Below, piece after piece: positions 34,239 to 43,193 of a stretch of DNA of 64,000 bases. The number at the start of each line of letters is the position of its first letter. Position 1 is the stretch's first letter. Source of the stretch: RPQJ01 sp963732375 (GTDB lineage: Bacteria > Pseudomonadota > Gammaproteobacteria > Steroidobacterales > Steroidobacteraceae); contig CAVSZE010000003.1 of the NCBI GenBank assembly GCA_963732375.1, forward strand, positions 434,001-498,000. The letters run 5' to 3'. The notes beneath the pieces are model-generated. The model searched no databases, was not told the origin of the DNA, and worked only from the letters and a program-made list of their open reading frames with translations. A program made the position numbers and the translations under genes.

Positions 34239-34891
34239 GGCGATGGCGCGATTCGCCCGTAGTCGGCGAACTTCTCGATCACCCTCGCGAGCTCCGCATC
34301 GCTCAGCAGGTTCGGCTCGAGGCCGGCCGCACGCAGCGCGAGGTACTGCATGGCCAGGTTCTCGACTTCGATAGCGACGGCCTGGGCAGCCGCAAGCGAC
34401 GGTCCTACCGCCACGACACCGTGATTCGCGAGCAGCACTGCCCGCCTGCCCTCGAGTCCTTCGATCGCACCGGCCGCCATTTCCGCCGTACCGAACGTCG
34501 CGTAGGGCACGCAGCGTATCGCACCGCCCGCGAGCGCGATCATGTAGTGGAAGGCCGGGATGTCGAGCCCGGCACAGGCCAGCGCCGTCGCGTTGGGACT
34601 GTGCGTGTGAACGATCGCCGATACATCCGGGCGGCAGGCGTAGATTGCAGCGTGCATCCGCCACTCCGAGGACGGGCGCAGTCCGCCCGGGGCGGGTGTG
34701 CCGTGGTCGTCGAACTCGACGATCTGCCCCGGCTCCAGCGTTCGATAGGGAACGCCAGAGGGCGTGATCACGAAGCCGCCGGGTAATCGGCAAGACAGGT
34801 TGCCCGACTTGTTCGGCACCAGCCCTGCTGCGTCGAGCTCTCGAGAAACGACCACGATTTCCTTGCGAACGTCGGTCGGTTTCGCCTTCAT
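34235..34891 (-). CDS. Class II aldolase (AraD/FucA family), candidate 5-deoxyribulose/methylthioribulose-1-phosphate aldolase
   Basis: A 218-residue zinc aldolase. KSGNLSCRLPGGFVITPSG binds phosphate. SSEWRMH carries the catalytic Glu and a metal region, and IVHTHSPNATAL and LANHGVVAVG supply the zinc His residues. Its ATG overlaps the mtnA stop codon, with GGAG eight bases upstream. MtnB dehydratases share the fold, but no mtnC, mtnD or mtnK is nearby. In the DHAP shunt, an aldolase after MtnP and MtnA splits the ribulose-1-phosphate into DHAP plus acetaldehyde or methylthioacetaldehyde. That role is inferred from gene order. Confidence 0.85.
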   Translation of the reverse strand: MKAKPTDVRKEIVVVSRELDAAGLVPNKSGNLSCRLPGGFVITPSGVPYRTLEPGQIVEFDDHGTPAPGGLRPSSEWRMHAAIYACRPDVSAIVHTHSPNATALACAGLDIPAFHYMIALAGGAIRCVPYATFGTAEMAAGAIEGLEGRRAVLLANHGVVAVGPSLAAAQAVAIEVENLAMQYLALRAAGLEPNLLSDAELARVIEKFADYGRIAPSP

Positions 34892-35994
34892 ACCTGGTCT
34901 CCGGCCCGCTCGGGATACATGGAAAGCAGGCTCTCCGCCGTTGCGCTCGCGACACCGCGCTCCGTGATGATCCCGGTGACGAGTCGCGCCGGCGTCACGT
35001 CGAACCCCGGGTTCAACACCGAACTGCCGGGATTCACGACCTCGACCTCGATGAGCTGTCCATCATCTGCGCGACCACGAATGTGCGTGACCTCACGCGC
35101 CGGGCGCTGCTCGATCGGCACCTCGGCCAACCCGTCGGTGATGTTCCAGTCGATGGTCGAGGACGGCAGTGCCGCGTAGAAAGGGACTCCGTTGTCGTGC
35201 GCCGCGAGCGCCTTCAGGTAGGTTCCGATCTTGTTAGCCACGTCGCCGGCTCGGGTCGTGCGGTCGCTGCCGACGATGCAGATGTCCACCCTGCCCTGCT
35301 GCATCAGGTGACCACCCGCATTGTCCACTATGACCTGGTGCGAAATACCGTGGGATCCAAGCTCGAATGCGGTCAGCGAGGCGCCCTGGTTACGGGGCCG
35401 CGTCTCGTCCACCAGCACGTGCACCGCTATACCCGACTCGTGCGCTGCGTACACCGGTGCCAGCGCCGTGCCCCAGTCCACGCAGGCAAGCCACCCGGCA
35501 TTGCAGTGCGTGAGTACGTTGACGGGCCGCCCGCTCGCGCCGGCACTCAAACGCTGGATGATCTTGGCGCCGTGGCGGCCGATGTCGGCACAGGCAACCA
35601 CGTCCTCCTCGGCGATCCGGCCGGCCTCGGCATAGGCGCACTCTACCCGCTGCGACGGTGGTTCCCTGCGGAGCGCCTCGCTCATGCGGGACAGCGCCCA
35701 GCACAGGTTGACCGCCGTCGGCCGCGTGCTCTGAAGCTGCTCGAGCGCCGAATCCAGGCCCACATCCGAGGCGCTTTCGCGCATGGCCAGCGCCACGCCG
35801 TATGCAGCAGTCACGCCGATCAACGGCGCGCCTCGCACGATCATGTCGCGGATCGCGCGGATGGCGTCGTCGACCGTGCGCAGGTGGCAGACTTCGAGCA
35901 AAAACGGCAGCCTGGTCTGGTCGATCACGTCGACGGTCCAGCCGTCGTCGCCGACGAAAATGCTGCGCCACGGCTCGCCGCGGATCCGCATCAT
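34888..35994 (-). CDS. mtnA: S-methyl-5-thioribose-1-phosphate isomerase
   Basis: A 368-residue eIF2B-like isomerase converting methylthioribose-1-phosphate (or 5-deoxyribose-1-phosphate) to the ribulose-1-phosphate. Diagnostic segments are IRDMIVRGAPLIGVTAAYG, VLTHCNAGWLA with the catalytic Cys, and IVGSDRTTRAGDVANKIGTY with the catalytic Asp region. Two ATGs, at 35994 and 35991, are possible. It lies 39 bases after mtnP and overlaps the aldolase gene. Its length is normal. Confidence 0.94.
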   Translation of the reverse strand: MMRIRGEPWRSIFVGDDGWTVDVIDQTRLPFLLEVCHLRTVDDAIRAIRDMIVRGAPLIGVTAAYGVALAMRESASDVGLDSALEQLQSTRPTAVNLCWALSRMSEALRREPPSQRVECAYAEAGRIAEEDVVACADIGRHGAKIIQRLSAGASGRPVNVLTHCNAGWLACVDWGTALAPVYAAHESGIAVHVLVDETRPRNQGASLTAFELGSHGISHQVIVDNAGGHLMQQGRVDICIVGSDRTTRAGDVANKIGTYLKALAAHDNGVPFYAALPSSTIDWNITDGLAEVPIEQRPAREVTHIRGRADDGQLIEVEVVNPGSSVLNPGFDVTPARLVTGIITERGVASATAESLLSMYPERAGDQV

Positions 35995-36033
35995 TCGCCC
36001 CGGCGAAAGGCTATGTGGCAGGAAATCATCGCC

Positions 36034-36912
36034 TCAGGCCCGCCCGAGCACGCGCCCGGCCACCGCGTCGAGCCTGGCCAATAGTTCGGGATCGCGGAAC
36101 TCGCGCCGTGTCAGGATCGCACCGTCGAGCGCGCGGTCGGAACCCACCGGACAGGCAGGGTGCGTAGCCGGAAAATCACTGGCCAGCCGCGCGAACAATC
36201 GCTGAGCCTTGCCGCGGTTCTCGTCCATCACCTTCAGCAGCGTCGCCACCTCGACGGAGTCGTGTGTCGGGTGCCAGCAGTCGTAGTCGGTAACCATGCA
36301 GACGACCGCATAGGTGATCTCCGCCTCGCGCGCCAGCTTCGCCTCGGGCATGGACGTCATGTGGATCACGTCGTAGCCCGCGCCGCGATAGGCCAGCGAC
36401 TCCGCGAGCGTCGAAAACTGCGGTCCCTCCATGCAGACGGCCGTGCCGCCGCGTCGGTACGGAATGCCTTCATTCTCGGCCGCCCGCGCCACCAGGTCCT
36501 GCAGCGCGGGTCCAACCGGGTGCGCGAACGGCACGTGCGCGACGCAGCCTGCGCCGAAGAACGAACTCTCACGCCGCACCGTGCGATCCACGAAATTGTC
36601 GACCAGCACGAACGTGCCCGGGCTCAGCTCCTCGCGGAACGAACCACAGGCCGAAAACGAGACCAGGTCCGTGACGCCGGCCCGCTTCATCGCGTCCACG
36701 TTCGCGCGATAGTTGATGTCGGATGGCGAGTGGCGGTGGCCCCGTCCGTGGCGCGGCAGGAATACGACCTCGGTCGCCCCGATGCGCCCGAATCGCAACG
36801 CGTCCGAGGGCTCGCCCCAGGGCGTCGCGACCCGCCGCTCCTCCAGGTCGCTGAGACCCGGAAGGTCGTAGATTCCAGAGCCGCCGATGATTCCGAGCAC
36901 TGCCTTCGCCAT
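36034..36912 (-). CDS. mtnP: S-methyl-5'-thioadenosine phosphorylase family protein
   Basis: A 292-residue purine nucleoside phosphorylase of the MTAP type. GIIGGSGIYDLPGL opens the protein. FLPRHGRGHRHSPSDINYRANV, the nucleoside loop VCMEGPQFSTLAE, MTSMPEAKLAREAEI and the base-binding VTDYDCW follow. It phosphorolyses methylthioadenosine, and often 5'-deoxyadenosine, to adenine and the ribose-1-phosphate. Some Pseudomonas relatives prefer methylthioinosine, which I cannot exclude. It is the first gene of the unit and is divergent from HMG-CoA reductase, with the second palindromic repeat in between. Confidence 0.92.
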   Translation of the reverse strand: MAKAVLGIIGGSGIYDLPGLSDLEERRVATPWGEPSDALRFGRIGATEVVFLPRHGRGHRHSPSDINYRANVDAMKRAGVTDLVSFSACGSFREELSPGTFVLVDNFVDRTVRRESSFFGAGCVAHVPFAHPVGPALQDLVARAAENEGIPYRRGGTAVCMEGPQFSTLAESLAYRGAGYDVIHMTSMPEAKLAREAEITYAVVCMVTDYDCWHPTHDSVEVATLLKVMDENRGKAQRLFARLASDFPATHPACPVGSDRALDGAILTRREFRDPELLARLDAVAGRVLGRA

Positions 36913-36974
36913 GGCACCAATCCGCCTGCGTGGATCGACAGTTTACCGGGGACTCATCCGCAGGCGGGAAAATA

Positions 36975-37015
36975 GGTGCCAGGCACCGATTTTCGGTAAT
37001 TCGGTGCCTGGCACC
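36975..37015. repeat. Paired palindromic repeat, copy 2 (GGTGCCAGGCACC / GGTGCCTGGCACC)
   Basis: The same element as at 20954-20995, in the other arrangement: GGTGCCAGGCACC at 36975-36987, a 15-base A/T-rich spacer starting GATTTTC, and GGTGCCTGGCACC at 37003-37015. Flanking A/T runs (AAAATA and TAATTT) are also shared. Here it lies between the divergent starts of mtnP and HMG-CoA reductase, so it is not acting as an intrinsic terminator of either gene. Confidence 0.85.
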
Positions 37016-37094
37016 TAATTTGGCGCGGCGGTCACGCCTGCTGACATAATTCGACGGAGCCTGCCAGAAACGGCGTCGGCACACCGGAGGATCG

Positions 37095-38276
37095 ATGTCC
37101 AACCCAGACCGTGACCGTATCCCGCGCGACCCTGGCGCTGACCACACACGGGAAATGGCGTCGATGCGAGCCGATTTCCTGGCCAAGAGGACCGGCGCGG
37201 CCCTCACGCACGTGCAGGGATACACGTTCGATCCCGGTCTGCTGCCGGGAAACATCGAGAACTTCACCGGCGTCGCACAGGTGCCCGTCGGAATCGCCGG
37301 GCCGCTCAAGGTCAACGGCGAATACGCGAAGGGCGACTTCTACGTTCCGATGGCGACGACCGAAGGCACGCTGGTCGCCAGCTACAGCCGCGGCATGCGC
37401 GTGCTGGCCGAGTCCGGCGGCGTCACCACGACGGTGGTCAAGCGATCGATGCAGCGCGCGCCCGTGTTCATGTTCGAGACCGCGCGCCAGGCGCGTGACT
37501 TCGGCGATTGGGTCACCGAGAACCATGACGGCATCCGCGCCGCGGCGGAGTCGACCACGAAGATCGGCCGCCTGGTCGAGATCGAGCATTACGCGATCGC
37601 CAACATGCTGTACCTGCGATGCAACTACACGACAGGCGACGCGGCCGGCCAGAACATGACCGGCAAGGCGACATGGGCAGCCTGCGAATGGATCCGCGAC
37701 AATCATCCAGCTCGTCCGCACTATGTGTTGTCCGGCGGCATCGATACGGACAAGAAGCACTCGGCGATGAACACGCTGCGCACCCGTGGTCGCCGCGTGG
37801 TCGCCGAAGCCGTCCTCAAGAAAGAGGTGCTTGCAAAATTGATGCGCGTGGACACACGCGCATTGTTCCGCGCGCGCCAGGTGTCGAACGTGGGTTCGTT
37901 GCTGGCCGGCAGCGCCAGCAACGGCCCGCACGCCGCGAACGGTATCGCCGCCGTGTTCATTGCCTGCGGGCAGGACGTGGCGAATGTCGCCGAATCGCAC
38001 GCCGGCATCACCTACGCTCAGTTGCTGGACAATGGCGACTACTACTGGTCGGTGACGCTGACGTCGCTGATCGTCGCGAGCTACGGCGGTGGCACCGGAT
38101 TGCCCACCCAACGCGAGTGCCTGGAAGTGCTCGGATGCTACGGTACGGGCAAGGCCGACAAGCTCGCCGAGATCGTCGCGGCGACGGTGCTCGCGGGCGA
38201 CATTTCGCTCGGCTGCGCTGTGCTTTCGGACGAGTGGGTTACCGCTCACGAGCAGCACGGACGCAACCGGCCCTGA
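37095..38276 (+). CDS. Hydroxymethylglutaryl-CoA reductase, class I-like
   Basis: A 393-residue HMG-CoA reductase catalytic domain without a membrane anchor. ENFTGVAQVPVGIAGPLKVNG corresponds to the ENVIG region. The catalytic Glu is in TTEGTLVAS, the Lys in TDKKHSAMN, the Asp in GQDVANVAES, and the late His in TAHEQHGR. GGGTGLPTQ is also diagnostic. GGAGG lies five bases before the ATG. The motif forms fit the NADPH-type class I better than the class II bacterial degradative enzyme, although DAAGQNMTG departs from the usual DAMGMNM. No other mevalonate gene is near, so its route is unclear. It may make mevalonate for isoprenoids or for a special product. Confidence 0.85.
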   Translation: MSNPDRDRIPRDPGADHTREMASMRADFLAKRTGAALTHVQGYTFDPGLLPGNIENFTGVAQVPVGIAGPLKVNGEYAKGDFYVPMATTEGTLVASYSRGMRVLAESGGVTTTVVKRSMQRAPVFMFETARQARDFGDWVTENHDGIRAAAESTTKIGRLVEIEHYAIANMLYLRCNYTTGDAAGQNMTGKATWAACEWIRDNHPARPHYVLSGGIDTDKKHSAMNTLRTRGRRVVAEAVLKKEVLAKLMRVDTRALFRARQVSNVGSLLAGSASNGPHAANGIAAVFIACGQDVANVAESHAGITYAQLLDNGDYYWSVTLTSLIVASYGGGTGLPTQRECLEVLGCYGTGKADKLAEIVAATVLAGDISLGCAVLSDEWVTAHEQHGRNRP

Positions 38277-38312
38277 CGGCGGCGACCGGCCGGCAGCCCC
38301 GATCACGTGGGC

Positions 38313-40166
38313 TTACATGGGCCGGACCGCGCTCGCGCGCGGCGAGTACCAGATCGGTGACGACCAGGCACGTTCCTGGATGCTGGCCGGCAGCCCGCCC
38401 GGGATCTCGATGCCGAGCGCGGCCGCGTCGCGGGTGCTCCAGCGCGGGGTCGGAATCTCGATGACGCGCGCGTAATAGAAGGCATTCACGGCCGGGTTGA
38501 AGTCCGGGTCCTCCCAGGCTGCCGACAGCTCCGCTGCACCAATGCTGTTCTCGAAGGTCGCCTTCCTCACGTCCACCGTGTCGCCGACCGGCGGCAGTTT
38601 GCCCGCCGCGTCCGGCTTGCGGTTCCCGCTCCACGCAACGTCGTAGATCTTTTCGTGCTCCACGCCGGCGGCGTCCACCCAGCCCTTGATGATCTGGACG
38701 CGATCGAGGTTGCCACTCATCGGGTCCTTCATCGCCCAGACCATGAATGTCGGCGCCTTGCCCTTCGCCGCAGCCTGCAGATCACCGCCCATCGGCACGC
38801 CACGGGCGTAGCCGGTCTTGACGAAATCACGGCTCTCGACGTCGCCGTCACGGAAGTCCCAGCCACCGAAGAACCTCACCTTGATATGCGGCCCGGACGT
38901 GCCGAAAGTCTCCTTGCGCATCATCGCATCGTAGATGGACTCGCGCGTGTTCTCCTGTGCCCAGACGCCAGCCAGGCCTCCTGAACTGAACTCGCGGACC
39001 TGCTGGGCCTGTGCGGGCGGCTGCCCCGGAAACCCATTCAGCCGATGCGCAGCATCGAATTCGACGCCGAACTTGCCGGTGTAGTTGAACTCCTCGTTCG
39101 TCGCCGCCGCATTGTGGGTGTCCGAGTCCCCGATGAACCCGTACTTGAACGGGTTGCCCTTGCCCTGGGCCTGCAGGGACAAGCCATCGAGTAACGCGCC
39201 TCGCACGTAGCTTCCGACGTGATTCTTCGGGCGCTCCGAGTCCGCGGAGAGTGTGTAGTTCCAGATCTCGAAGCCCGCGAACTCGTCGTTCGGTGACAGC
39301 TCTGGCATGGTCTCGGACGTGCCCTTGATCTGCGAGATCTCGTAGAGCGGTTCGTTTTTCGCGCGCTCGGCACTGTACGCCGCGCTGAGCGGCTTGCCGT
39401 AGGAATCCGAGAGCGAGAACATCAGGCCGTCGCTGGCATTCGCATTGTGCGGAATCGCCAGCAGTGTCGAGCCGTTCTTGCGCTGGGCCTGCATCCAGGC
39501 CCAGAGATCCTCGGGCTTCTCCGTGTCGAGCGCCGAAAGCACCAGGTCCGGCACATGCTTCGAGTCACGGAACACGACGACGCGATGCAGGTTCCGCTTG
39601 CTTGGATTCGAGGTCCATTCGAAGGCGGGGAAAGTCGTGAATGATCCCGGACGGTAGTACGCATCTGCGGTCCTCACGATCTCGGCCCAGACGGTGCGGC
39701 TGATCGCGGGATCGGTCAGCGCCGGATCCGTCTTTCCGGCGCTCACGTCTCGCAGGACCTGTGCGAACGCCTGCATCCTCACGTTGGGGTCGCTGGAGGT
39801 GACTCGCCTGGCGATGTCGGTCTGGCTCAGCGGACTCTTGGGGTCCGACATCTTGTTGAAGACGCCCATGAATTCCGCATGATCGGCCACCGCGTAGAAA
39901 TCGAGCGGGGTGACAACCTTGATCGTCCTGCCCGGTGCGAGCTTGCTGGCCGGGATCGGCTTGCCCTGCGCCCACTCGTAGGCGTCCGATGGAGTCGTGA
40001 TCGTGCCGTTCGTGAACGCGTCGAATGAGTAACTGGTGTGGATGTGCACCGCGCCGAAATACGCGTTCCGGAGGGGGTTGGCTGCCGGCCGGTCCGCGGC
40101 GAATCCGTTCGCTGCCCAGGCGATGGCCATCGTCGCTGCTAATAGCCGCAATAACCGGATTCCCAT
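38313..40166 (-). CDS. Exported DUF3604 family protein (paralogue A)
   Basis: A 617-residue protein with a signal peptide (MGIRLLRLLAATMAIAWAANGFA). The N-terminal domain shows PHP-like metal motifs: VHIHTSYSFDAF, AVADHAEFMG, AIPHNAN and GDSDTH. The C-terminal half (RFFGGWDF, GVPMGGDL, NLDRVQIIKGW, FYYARVIEIPTPRW) is the DUF3604 signature. The function of DUF3604 is unknown; the histidines suggest a metal-dependent hydrolase in the periplasm. A second copy lies at 48169-50061, clearly homologous along its whole length. The gene is 75 bases downstream of the dehydratase gene in the same direction and convergent with HMG-CoA reductase. Confidence 0.87.
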   Translation of the reverse strand: MGIRLLRLLAATMAIAWAANGFAADRPAANPLRNAYFGAVHIHTSYSFDAFTNGTITTPSDAYEWAQGKPIPASKLAPGRTIKVVTPLDFYAVADHAEFMGVFNKMSDPKSPLSQTDIARRVTSSDPNVRMQAFAQVLRDVSAGKTDPALTDPAISRTVWAEIVRTADAYYRPGSFTTFPAFEWTSNPSKRNLHRVVVFRDSKHVPDLVLSALDTEKPEDLWAWMQAQRKNGSTLLAIPHNANASDGLMFSLSDSYGKPLSAAYSAERAKNEPLYEISQIKGTSETMPELSPNDEFAGFEIWNYTLSADSERPKNHVGSYVRGALLDGLSLQAQGKGNPFKYGFIGDSDTHNAAATNEEFNYTGKFGVEFDAAHRLNGFPGQPPAQAQQVREFSSGGLAGVWAQENTRESIYDAMMRKETFGTSGPHIKVRFFGGWDFRDGDVESRDFVKTGYARGVPMGGDLQAAAKGKAPTFMVWAMKDPMSGNLDRVQIIKGWVDAAGVEHEKIYDVAWSGNRKPDAAGKLPPVGDTVDVRKATFENSIGAAELSAAWEDPDFNPAVNAFYYARVIEIPTPRWSTRDAAALGIEIPGGLPASIQERAWSSPIWYSPRASAVRPM

Positions 40167-40241
40167 GTTCTTCACCCTATCCCCGTGTCTGAATGCAAGA
40201 GATGGCCGCGAGGAAACTGAAGTCGTCAACGCAACCCGCGG

Positions 40242-41897
40242 CTAGTCGAGCACCGCGCCTTCGCAGGCGGGGCGCACGTGCTTGCGGTAACGACGCATGA
40301 AGCCGTGCGGCACCACGCGCTCATTCGGATGCCAGGCCGCTTGCCGCCGGGCCAACGTGGCCTGGTCCACGTGCAGCGTCAGCATGCGGCCGGGGACGTC
40401 GATCTCGACGATGTCGCCGTCCTCAACCAACGCGATCGGCCCGCCGTCGCTCGCCTCCGGACAGACGTGACCAACGCAGGGCCCGGAGGTCGCGCCGGAG
40501 AACCGGCCGTCGGTAACGAGTGCGGCTTTCTTCAGGCCCTTCATCTTCAAGGCCATCGTCGCCCCGAGCATCTCCGGCATGCCAGGTGCACCCTTCGGGC
40601 CGAGGTAGCGGAGCACCACGACGTCACCCTGCTTGATCCGGTCCGCGGCGATCGCCTGCAGCGCATCCTCCTCCGAGTTGAAGCACACGGCAGGACCTTG
40701 GCAGTGAAGCATCGACGGGTCGACGCCAGCCTGCTTGATGATCGCGGTCTCCGGGGCGAGATTGCCCCGCAACACCGTGATCGCGCTTGTCGGCCGGAAC
40801 GCTTTTTCCACGGGCGGTATGACCGCGCTGTTCACGACTCGCGCGGCATCGATGGTGGCCTTCAGCGGCTTGCCTGTGACCGTCATGCAGCTTGTGTCGA
40901 GGAAGCGCTCCATCTGTTTCAGCACGGCCGGCATGCCCCCAGCCGCCCACAGGTCCTGCACGCCGTACGGTCCATTCGGACTCACGGCCAGCAGCGTCGG
41001 CACGTCACCGGCGGCCTCGAAGTCCGCCATCGACATCGGCACCTCCGCCGCGTGCGCGATCGCAGGCAGGTGCAACGCGGTGTTGGTCGACGCGCCGATG
41101 GCCATCGCCATCCGGACCGCATTGGTGAACGCCGCTGGCGTGAACATCTGTCGCGCGTTCAGGCCTTCCTTGACCATCGCGACGATGCGCTCCCCGGTGC
41201 GGCGCGCGGCGTCGAGCTTGTCGCTGTGCCAGCCGGGGATATTGCTCGTGCCGGGCAGGCACAGTCCGAAGACCTCTGCGAGGCACTGGAAGGTGTTGGC
41301 GGTGCCCATGATCTCGCACGCGCCGCAGGTGGAACAGGTGGCCGTCTTTATCAGCAGCAGCGGGTCGTCGCCGTAGTCGCCGTGGTCGATCGAATTTCTC
41401 TGGCCCGCCGCGTTGCGGATGTCCATCTGCCCAGGCCCGCCGGACAGATAGATCACCGGGATGTCGAGACGGGCAGCAGCCATCATCATGGCCGGATTGA
41501 TCTTGTCGCACCCGGCGATCACGACCATGCCGTCGTATGGCTGCGACCGGATGTGCGTCTCGATGATGTCGGCGATCAGGTCGCGCTGGGCGAGCACGAA
41601 ACGCATGCCGTCGTGGGCCATGGCGACGCCGTCGCAAGGCGCCGGCACGTTGAACTCTGCGCTCTCGCCGCCCGCCGCCAGGATGCCATCGTGCACCTTG
41701 CGCGCCAGGCGATCGAGGTGCGAGTGCCCGGTCGTGAGTTCGGTGTGCGAATTGGCTATCGCGATCAGTGGTCGCGTCGCAAGCTTGTCGGTGTCGAAAC
41801 CGGCACCGTGCAGCAGCCCTTTGCGGAACAGGTTCATCATCGGGCTCGCGCTCCCCGAGATGATGTCGCTGCGCTTTTTCGAAGTGGTTTCGGTCAT
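40242..41897 (-). CDS. IlvD/Edd family dehydratase
   Basis: A 551-residue iron-sulphur dehydratase. Cluster ligands appear in IAGCDKINPAMM and in TCSTCGACEIMGTANTFQC; GPGMPEM-like (GAPGMPEM) and DGRFSGATSGPCVGHVCPEA are family signatures. The C-terminal VVPHGFMRRYRKHV differs from branched-chain IlvD. Members dehydrate dihydroxy acids, either in valine/isoleucine synthesis or as sugar-acid dehydratases. Lying in line with LldD and an aldehyde dehydrogenase rather than with ilv genes, it looks like a catabolic sugar-acid dehydratase, but IlvD activity is possible. GGAG precedes the ATG at 41897. Confidence 0.85.
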   Translation of the reverse strand: MTETTSKKRSDIISGSASPMMNLFRKGLLHGAGFDTDKLATRPLIAIANSHTELTTGHSHLDRLARKVHDGILAAGGESAEFNVPAPCDGVAMAHDGMRFVLAQRDLIADIIETHIRSQPYDGMVVIAGCDKINPAMMMAAARLDIPVIYLSGGPGQMDIRNAAGQRNSIDHGDYGDDPLLLIKTATCSTCGACEIMGTANTFQCLAEVFGLCLPGTSNIPGWHSDKLDAARRTGERIVAMVKEGLNARQMFTPAAFTNAVRMAMAIGASTNTALHLPAIAHAAEVPMSMADFEAAGDVPTLLAVSPNGPYGVQDLWAAGGMPAVLKQMERFLDTSCMTVTGKPLKATIDAARVVNSAVIPPVEKAFRPTSAITVLRGNLAPETAIIKQAGVDPSMLHCQGPAVCFNSEEDALQAIAADRIKQGDVVVLRYLGPKGAPGMPEMLGATMALKMKGLKKAALVTDGRFSGATSGPCVGHVCPEASDGGPIALVEDGDIVEIDVPGRMLTLHVDQATLARRQAAWHPNERVVPHGFMRRYRKHVRPACEGAVLD

Positions 41898-41928
41898 CTT
41901 TTTCTCCGGGGCCCTGGCTGTTCTTGCC

Positions 41929-43089
41929 TCAGGCGTCGAGCACGTCGCGATCCACGTCGGCAATGCGCGCCACGCCTGCAAGGGCCATCGCCACCTGCAG
42001 TTCGAGCTTGAAGCCGGCGAGAAGGCCGGACAAGCCCTGCTGGCCGGCGCCAGCCATCGCCCAGATCCAGGGACGACCGATCAAGGCGCCGCGCGCACCC
42101 AGCGCCACGGCCTTCAGCACGTCGATGCCGCCGCGAATTCCTCCGTCGACGAGCACCTCGGCCCGGTCACCAACGGCAGCCACCACCCCGGGCAACTTGG
42201 AGGCCGACGACGCGACGCTGTCGAGCTGGCGGCCGCCGTGATTCGACACCACCACGCCGTCGGCGCCAGCGTCCACGGCGGCACGCGCATCATCCGGTTC
42301 GAGCACGCCCTTGATGTACAACTTGCCTTCCCAGATGCCCCGCAACCATTCGATGTCTTTCCAGGTGACCGTGGGGTCGAACTGTGCGTCGATCCAGGCC
42401 TTGTATGCATGCAGGTCCGTCGGATCGGGAACGACGTCGGCGAGGCTGCCAAAGCTGTGCGGCTTGCCGAGGACACCCACGTCGCGGATCCAACGCGGCC
42501 GCGTGCCGAGTTGCCATGCCTTGGCGAGCTTCGCGCCAATTGTGTCCCGGCCGAGCATGCCGTTGCGAAAGTCGCGGTATCGCAGACCCGCCACCGCAAG
42601 ATCCACGGTGAAGAGCAGCGCGGTGCAGCCACCGGCCCTGGCGCGCGCCAGCAGGCGCTGCACGACCTCGCGGTCGCGCATCATGTAGAGCTGGAACCAG
42701 AACGGCCCCACTGCCGCCGCGCGTATCTCCTCGATCGGGCAGATGCCCACGGTCGAGAGCGTAAACGGCACTCCCGCCTGGTCCGCCGCCCGTATTCCCA
42801 GCACCTCCCCCCGGCGCGCGAACATTCCGGCCATTCCGACCGGCGCGAGCGCCAGCGGCATCGCCACTGCATGGCCGGCCAGCGTGGTCGAGGTGTCCAC
42901 CGCAGAGACGTCGCGCATCACGCGCTGCCGGATCCTGAGCCGTGCCAGATCAGCGACGTTCGCCGCCATGGTCCGCTCCTCGTTCGCGCCACCATCGACG
43001 TAGTCGAACAGGAATCGCGGCAGGCGCTTCTCAGCCAGCCGACGGTAGTCGGCGGAGGTCACCGGCGCGACGTTCAACGTGCGGCTCAT
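41929..43089 (-). CDS. lldD: FMN-dependent alpha-hydroxy acid dehydrogenase (LldD-like)
   Basis: A 386-residue TIM-barrel flavoprotein oxidising L-2-hydroxy acids such as lactate. PRFLFDYVDGGANEE at the N-terminus, LAPVGMAGMFARRGE, the active-site block VVSNHGGRQLDS (catalytic His and Arg) and VLVDGGIRGGIDVLKAVALGARGALIGRPW are diagnostic. Its length equals that of E. coli LldD. The gene is in line with ALDH upstream (104-base gap) and the dehydratase downstream (31-base gap). Lactate is the default substrate, but mandelate or glycolate relatives look alike. Confidence 0.88.
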   Translation of the reverse strand: MSRTLNVAPVTSADYRRLAEKRLPRFLFDYVDGGANEERTMAANVADLARLRIRQRVMRDVSAVDTSTTLAGHAVAMPLALAPVGMAGMFARRGEVLGIRAADQAGVPFTLSTVGICPIEEIRAAAVGPFWFQLYMMRDREVVQRLLARARAGGCTALLFTVDLAVAGLRYRDFRNGMLGRDTIGAKLAKAWQLGTRPRWIRDVGVLGKPHSFGSLADVVPDPTDLHAYKAWIDAQFDPTVTWKDIEWLRGIWEGKLYIKGVLEPDDARAAVDAGADGVVVSNHGGRQLDSVASSASKLPGVVAAVGDRAEVLVDGGIRGGIDVLKAVALGARGALIGRPWIWAMAGAGQQGLSGLLAGFKLELQVAMALAGVARIADVDRDVLDA

Positions 43090-43193
43090 AGCAGGATCCC
43101 CGTGACGCCGACCTCAGGACTACTGCACACCCGGCCGGAGGTTACGGCTAGAGCGGCTTGCGGGGCCGCCCGGGTGGTGGTCGGACATGTACT

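Noticed and set aside
40242..41897. Naming the dehydratase Edd to complete an Entner-Doudoroff route with Zwf and Pgl.
   Set aside because: It is about 38 kb from zwf, its Cys region (CGACEIMGTANTF) differs from what I expect for Edd, and no KDPG aldolase is seen.
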